From JAWRCU01 sp033542235 (GTDB lineage Bacteria > Pseudomonadota > Alphaproteobacteria > Rhizobiales > Rhizobiaceae), in assembly GCF_033542235.1 (NCBI RefSeq), contig NZ_JAWRCU010000002.1:496001-560000 (forward strand): 64,000 nt of DNA. The letters run 5' to 3'. Each line of letters begins with the position of its first letter. Position 1 is the stretch's first letter. Position numbers and translations under genes: made by a program. The notes under the pieces were generated by a model, which was given only the letters and a program-made list of their open reading frames with translations, searched no databases and had not been told where the DNA came from. This document shows positions 60,575 to 64,000 of the stretch, piece by piece.

Positions 60575-60689
60575 GGACTTTGGGCACCGAGCGGTGAATC
60601 ACTGTATAGTTGCATGCCCGAGGCATGGCGATGCGCCACTGGGCATAGCAGCTAGGCCAATCGAGTTTGTGGCTGATTCCGTCTTCTCC

Positions 60690-60718
60690 TTGACAAACCG
60701 CACCTTGCATGCGCTTTT
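60690..60718 (+). promoter_or_regulatory. Possible aspS promoter
   Basis: A perfect TTGACA -35 box (60690-60695) is followed after 17 bases by GCTTTT, a poor -10. It lies about 75 bases upstream of the aspS ATG. The -35 match is the main support. Confidence 0.3.
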
Positions 60719-60794
60719 CGCGCGAATTTTTCGGCCGCCATGGGCATGTCCCCATTGAGCGCCGGACAAACCACCCGACAGACGGACAGATTTC

Positions 60795-62582
60795 ATGCAT
60801 CGTTACCGCAGCCATACCTGCGCTCAATTGAGGAAGACCGACGTCGGCCAGGCCGTCCGCCTTTCCGGCTGGGTGCACCGCGTCCGCGATCATGGCGGAC
60901 TGCTCTTCATCGACCTGCGCGACCATTACGGGCTCACCCAGATCGTCGCCGATCCCGATTCGCCGGCCTTCAAGACGGCGGAGACCGTGCGCGGCGAATG
61001 GGTGATCCGCGTCGACGGCGAGGTGAAGGCGCGCGCCCCCGAAACTGTCAACGCCAACCTGCCGACCGGCGAGATCGAGGTATTCGCGCGCGAGATCGAG
61101 GTGTTGTCGGTCGCCAAGGAATTGCCGCTGCCGGTGTTCGGCGAGCCGGATTATCCCGAGGATATCCGCCTCAAATACCGCTTCCTGGATCTCCGCCGCG
61201 AGACGCTGCACCGGAACATCGTGATGCGTGCCAGGGTCATCGCAGAGATGCGCCGGCGCATGACGGAGGCGGGCTTCACGGAATATTCGACGCCGATCCT
61301 GACAGCATCCTCGCCGGAAGGCGCGCGCGACTTCCTGGTGCCGAGCCGTATTCACGAAGGCAAGTTCTACGCGCTGCCGCAGGCCCCGCAGATCTATAAG
61401 CAGCTCATCATGGTGGCGGGCTTCGACCGCTACTTCCAGATCGCGCCCTGTTTCCGCGATGAGGATCCCCGGGCCGACCGGCTGCCGGGCGAATTCTATC
61501 AGCTCGATCTCGAAATGAGTTTCGTCGAACAGGACGACGTGCTGGGCACGATGGAACCGGTCATGCGCGGCGTGTTCGAGACCTTCGCCAACGGCAAACC
61601 GGTGACGCAGAGCTTTCCGCGCATTCCCTTCGAGGAAGCGATGCGTAAATACGGCTCCGATAAGCCCGACCTCAGGAACCCGATCGTCATGCAGGACGTG
61701 TCGGAACATTTTCGTGGTTCCGGTTTCAAGGTTTTCGCCGGCATCCTGGCCGGCGATCCCAAGGCGGAAGTCTGGGCGATCCCGGCAAAGACCGGCGGCT
61801 CCAGGGCCTTCTGCGATCGCATGAACGTGTGGGCACAGAGCGAGGGGCAGCCCGGGCTGGGCTACATCTTCTGGCGCAAGGAAGGCGAGAAGCTCGAGGG
61901 CGCCGGTCCGATCGCAAAGAATATCGGCGAGGAACGCACGGAGGCGATCCGGACCCAACTCGGACTTGCAGACGGCGATGCCGCGTTCTTCGTCGCCGGC
62001 GACCCGAAGAAGTTCGCGAGTTTTGCCGGCGCGGCGCGCACGCGCGTCGGCGAGGAACTGAACCTCCTCGACCGCGACCGTTTCGAGCTCTGCTGGATCG
62101 TCGATTTCCCGTTCTTCGAATGGAACGAGGACGAGAAGAAGATCGATTTCGCGCACAATCCCTTCTCGATGCCGCAAGGCGGGATGGAGGCGCTGATCGA
62201 CCAGGATCCGCTGTCGATCAAGGCGTATCAATATGATCTGGTCTGCAACGGCTTCGAGATCGCCTCAGGGGGTATCCGCAACCACCTGCCGGAGACCATG
62301 GTAAAAGCCTTCGAGATCGTCGGGCTCTCGCGCGAGCTGGTCGAGGAGCGTTTCGGCGGGCTTTATAGGGCCTTCCAGTATGGGGCGCCCCCGCATGGCG
62401 GCATGGCGCCGGGCATCGACCGCATCGTGATGCTGCTTTGCGGCGCAAAGAACCTGCGCGAGATCACCATGTTCCCGATGAACCAGCAGGCGCAGGATCT
62501 ACTGATGGGCGCGCCCTCGGAAGCTACCCCCCAGCAACTTCGTGACCTGCATCTCAGGGTCGTGACGCAGAAGAAGGACTGA
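60795..62582 (+). CDS. aspS: Aspartyl-tRNA synthetase
   Basis: A class IIb aminoacyl-tRNA synthetase of 595 residues that charges tRNA-Asp (and, in organisms lacking AsnRS, also tRNA-Asn). The N-terminal OB-fold anticodon domain begins MHRYRSHTCAQLRKTDVGQA. Motif 1 is near FTEYSTPILTASSPEGARDF, motif 2 FQIAPCFRDEDPRADRLPGE and motif 3 GMAPGIDRIVMLLCG near the end. The GAD insertion domain found in bacterial AspRS is at about 290-400 (GSRAFCDRMNVWAQ). A strong terminator follows. Confidence 0.97.
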   Translation: MHRYRSHTCAQLRKTDVGQAVRLSGWVHRVRDHGGLLFIDLRDHYGLTQIVADPDSPAFKTAETVRGEWVIRVDGEVKARAPETVNANLPTGEIEVFAREIEVLSVAKELPLPVFGEPDYPEDIRLKYRFLDLRRETLHRNIVMRARVIAEMRRRMTEAGFTEYSTPILTASSPEGARDFLVPSRIHEGKFYALPQAPQIYKQLIMVAGFDRYFQIAPCFRDEDPRADRLPGEFYQLDLEMSFVEQDDVLGTMEPVMRGVFETFANGKPVTQSFPRIPFEEAMRKYGSDKPDLRNPIVMQDVSEHFRGSGFKVFAGILAGDPKAEVWAIPAKTGGSRAFCDRMNVWAQSEGQPGLGYIFWRKEGEKLEGAGPIAKNIGEERTEAIRTQLGLADGDAAFFVAGDPKKFASFAGAARTRVGEELNLLDRDRFELCWIVDFPFFEWNEDEKKIDFAHNPFSMPQGGMEALIDQDPLSIKAYQYDLVCNGFEIASGGIRNHLPETMVKAFEIVGLSRELVEERFGGLYRAFQYGAPPHGGMAPGIDRIVMLLCGAKNLREITMFPMNQQAQDLLMGAPSEATPQQLRDLHLRVVTQKKD

Positions 62583-62654
62583 AGCTTTCGGCTGGCTGAA
62601 ATCGCAGCGATTGCGGCTGCGGATCTGGGGTGCCACTTGGCATGACGGTTTGAA

Positions 62655-62684
62655 AAAAGGCCCGGCGCTTGCGCCGGGCCTTTT
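62655..62684. terminator. Bidirectional terminator between aspS and periplasmic gene
   Basis: AAAAGGCCCGGCGC (62655-62668), TT, GCGCCGGGCCTTTT (62671-62684): a perfect 14-bp stem flanked by A and T runs on both sides. It serves both convergent genes. Confidence 0.92.
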
Positions 62685-62712
62685 GACATTTTTCCCATGC
62701 CAACGGCAGGGC

Positions 62713-63909
62713 TCAATCTTCGTTGGCGCTGACCGATACGGCGAGCGTCTTTGTGAGCTCCTGAGGCTGCCCCGACATTGCACCGGCCATGATAACGGCA
62801 AACGGCACCTCGCTGCCCGGCTTTGCCTTGATCTCGATGCTCTTCGGATCGGTCAGATATTTGTTCACGGCCTCGGTCACCTGCTTGGTGAGCTCGGGAT
62901 TGTTGAGCTGCATCATCGCAAAGGGCACGATCGCCTTCGCCTGGTTGGCGATGTCCTCAGCCTTCTGGCCCTGCTGCGAGGCAATGAAGTCAAGCGCCTT
63001 CTTCGTCAGAGAGTCGTCGTCCCAACGGATCGAGGCCGAGCCGAAGGTGAGCTGCTGCATCAGCCCGAGCACCGCAAGCCCTTGCGCAGAATTGTCGGCC
63101 CCCGCCGGCTGCGCCGCGATCTGCTTCTGCAGGTCCTTGATGGACTTGATGAAGTCCGGCGTGTAGCCGCCGAGATCGAAGGTCATGCCCAAGGTGCCGG
63201 CATTCTCGACGGACAGATTGTACTTTGAGAGCGCGATATGGCCGTCCTTCGGTTGCCAGGAGCCTGCCATTGTGAGCGAGCCGGCGATCGACTGATAGCC
63301 CAGGGCATCGATCACGGCCTTCGTCTGTGCGTCTTCCGTCTGGGAGAGATCAGCCGAGAACTTCTCGGCGGCGGCCGAAAATTCCAGGGGCTTTCCGTCG
63401 GCGATCGGGGTGATCTCGACATGAAGGTTTTCCAGAGAGGCGAGCGATTTGTCGCCTTTCTTGACCGAGACATTGGCGAGCTTGGCGTCGCTGTACAGCA
63501 TCAGTGAGGCCATGACGTCGTTCGAGTTCTCGGCGGGCAGGACGAGCCCGTTGATCGTCGCTCCACTGATGTCGACCGTCACGCCTTCTTCAGTGGTCGA
63601 ATAGTTGGGAAGCGTCAGCGTGCCGACCCTGTAGCCGCCATTCTCCTCGGTGACGTCGTTCAGTGTGACGTCGCCGAGGTTGACCTTGTCAGGCTTGCCC
63701 TGGGCACCGATCGTCACGCCCTCCAGCACGATCTGGGAGCCGCTCTCGGTAAGGCTCGTCCAGTTGATGTCCGCTCCTTGCTCGGCAACCAACCCCTTCA
63801 GACGTGTGCCGAAGGCGTTGGCGTCGAGCGCATGTGCCGAGGCGACCGGCAGAAGCACGATGACCGTTGTCGCGGCCAGGTGCCGAAATGCGTAACGGTA
63901 TGGTTTCAT
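62713..63909 (-). CDS. Periplasmic hypothetical protein (about 398 residues)
   Basis: I recognise no named domain with certainty. A signal peptide (LAATTVIVLLPVASAHA) precedes a mostly beta-strand protein with long repeated hairpin-like strands (VNLGDVTLNDVTEENGGYRV, VTVDISGATINGLVLP, IAGSLTMAGSWQPKDG), an amphipathic helix region near 265-340 (SIKDLQKQIAAQ, KALDFIASQQGQKAED) and a C-terminal KPGSEVPFAVIMAGAMSG. The layout resembles DUF945/YdgA-like or AsmA-like lipid-contact proteins, but that is only impression. The ATG at 63909 is chosen; 63915 has a closer ribosome site (AGGGA). Confidence 0.7.
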   Translation of the reverse strand: MKPYRYAFRHLAATTVIVLLPVASAHALDANAFGTRLKGLVAEQGADINWTSLTESGSQIVLEGVTIGAQGKPDKVNLGDVTLNDVTEENGGYRVGTLTLPNYSTTEEGVTVDISGATINGLVLPAENSNDVMASLMLYSDAKLANVSVKKGDKSLASLENLHVEITPIADGKPLEFSAAAEKFSADLSQTEDAQTKAVIDALGYQSIAGSLTMAGSWQPKDGHIALSKYNLSVENAGTLGMTFDLGGYTPDFIKSIKDLQKQIAAQPAGADNSAQGLAVLGLMQQLTFGSASIRWDDDSLTKKALDFIASQQGQKAEDIANQAKAIVPFAMMQLNNPELTKQVTEAVNKYLTDPKSIEIKAKPGSEVPFAVIMAGAMSGQPQELTKTLAVSVSANED

Positions 63910-64000
63910 GAACATGTTCCCTGAGACTGGTTGCAATCCGTTGCACCTTCTCCTGATCCCGCAAACTGGACCTGAAGATGACGCTCGCCTTGAACAATGG

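Noticed and set aside
59430..62231. 933-codon minus-strand frame across aspS and the MFS gene
   Set aside because: It is antisense to aspS and out of frame with the MFS gene; both real genes have full family motifs. High GC makes such long shadow frames.
1..64000. CRISPR arrays, rRNA genes, insertion sequences or phage genes
   Set aside because: No regularly spaced repeats with spacers, no rRNA sequence, no transposase or integrase motifs were found. The 8-bp arrays lack spacers and are inverted.

Overview
The window reads as a chromosome segment of an alphaproteobacterium of the order Hyphomicrobiales, most like Mesorhizobium and relatives (Phyllobacteriaceae). The evidence is high GC coding sequence, an AapJQMP general amino-acid transporter, an Omp25/31-type barrel, HdaA, an NDUFS4-like and an NDUFS6-like complex I protein, and the linkage groups uvrC-pgsA-moaD-moaE and ppk-ppx/rnd/aspS. 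The genus is inferred from gene content and protein resemblance only.

Layout. 1-3919 (minus strand): a partial YbaY-like gene, then moaE, moaD, pgsA and uvrC. 3920-12679: a patchwork of stress and small-protein genes (KTSC protein, PHB-depolymerase-type esterase, ParB-like protein, cold-shock protein, two small basic proteins, two Hsp20 genes behind a CIRCE operator) mixed with decayed genes: a shattered DNA ligase D fragment joined to a shattered O-methyltransferase fragment, and a frameshifted NHL-propeller gene. 12680-24016: pteridine-reductase-like SDR, Omp25-like barrel, GST, RNase T2, rlmJ, a molybdopterin oxidoreductase, an ECF42-type sigma factor, a SixA phosphatase and purMN. 24292-26999: CDP-alcohol phosphatidyltransferase, AI-2E family permease, hdaA and a small membrane protein.

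27649-40857 is catabolic and accessory: an amidohydrolase, an M20 amidase, an FMN reductase, tRNA-Arg(TCT), the NDUFS4-like gene, tRNA-Pro(TGG), and an IclR regulator divergent from a seven-gene uptake and catabolic cluster (aldehyde dehydrogenase, class III aminotransferase, FAD amine oxidase, ABC transporter). 41255-50276 holds a lipoprotein, a long coiled-coil protein, metC, a PAP2 phosphatase and aapJQMP. 50372-64000 holds a TIGR02117 protein, a CmlA/FloR-type exporter, an FAD monooxygenase, an NDUFS6-like protein, ppk1, ppx, rnd, an MFS transporter, aspS and a periplasmic protein.

Most notable signals. (1) An eight-codon leader ORF (MESKQADR) and an 11-bp hairpin sit upstream of the CmlA-like exporter. 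They resemble the chloramphenicol-responsive leader of mobile cmlA genes and suggest a chromosomal translational attenuator. (2) Two intergenic inverted arrays of a degenerate 8-bp unit (GGGSARTA) form stems of 36 to 38 bp and supply the stop codons of the flanking genes. (3) A CIRCE operator lies directly under a sigma70-like promoter of an Hsp20 pair. Several short genes, terminators and hairpins not obvious from long open frames are also listed. No CRISPR array, transposase, integrase or rRNA gene was seen.
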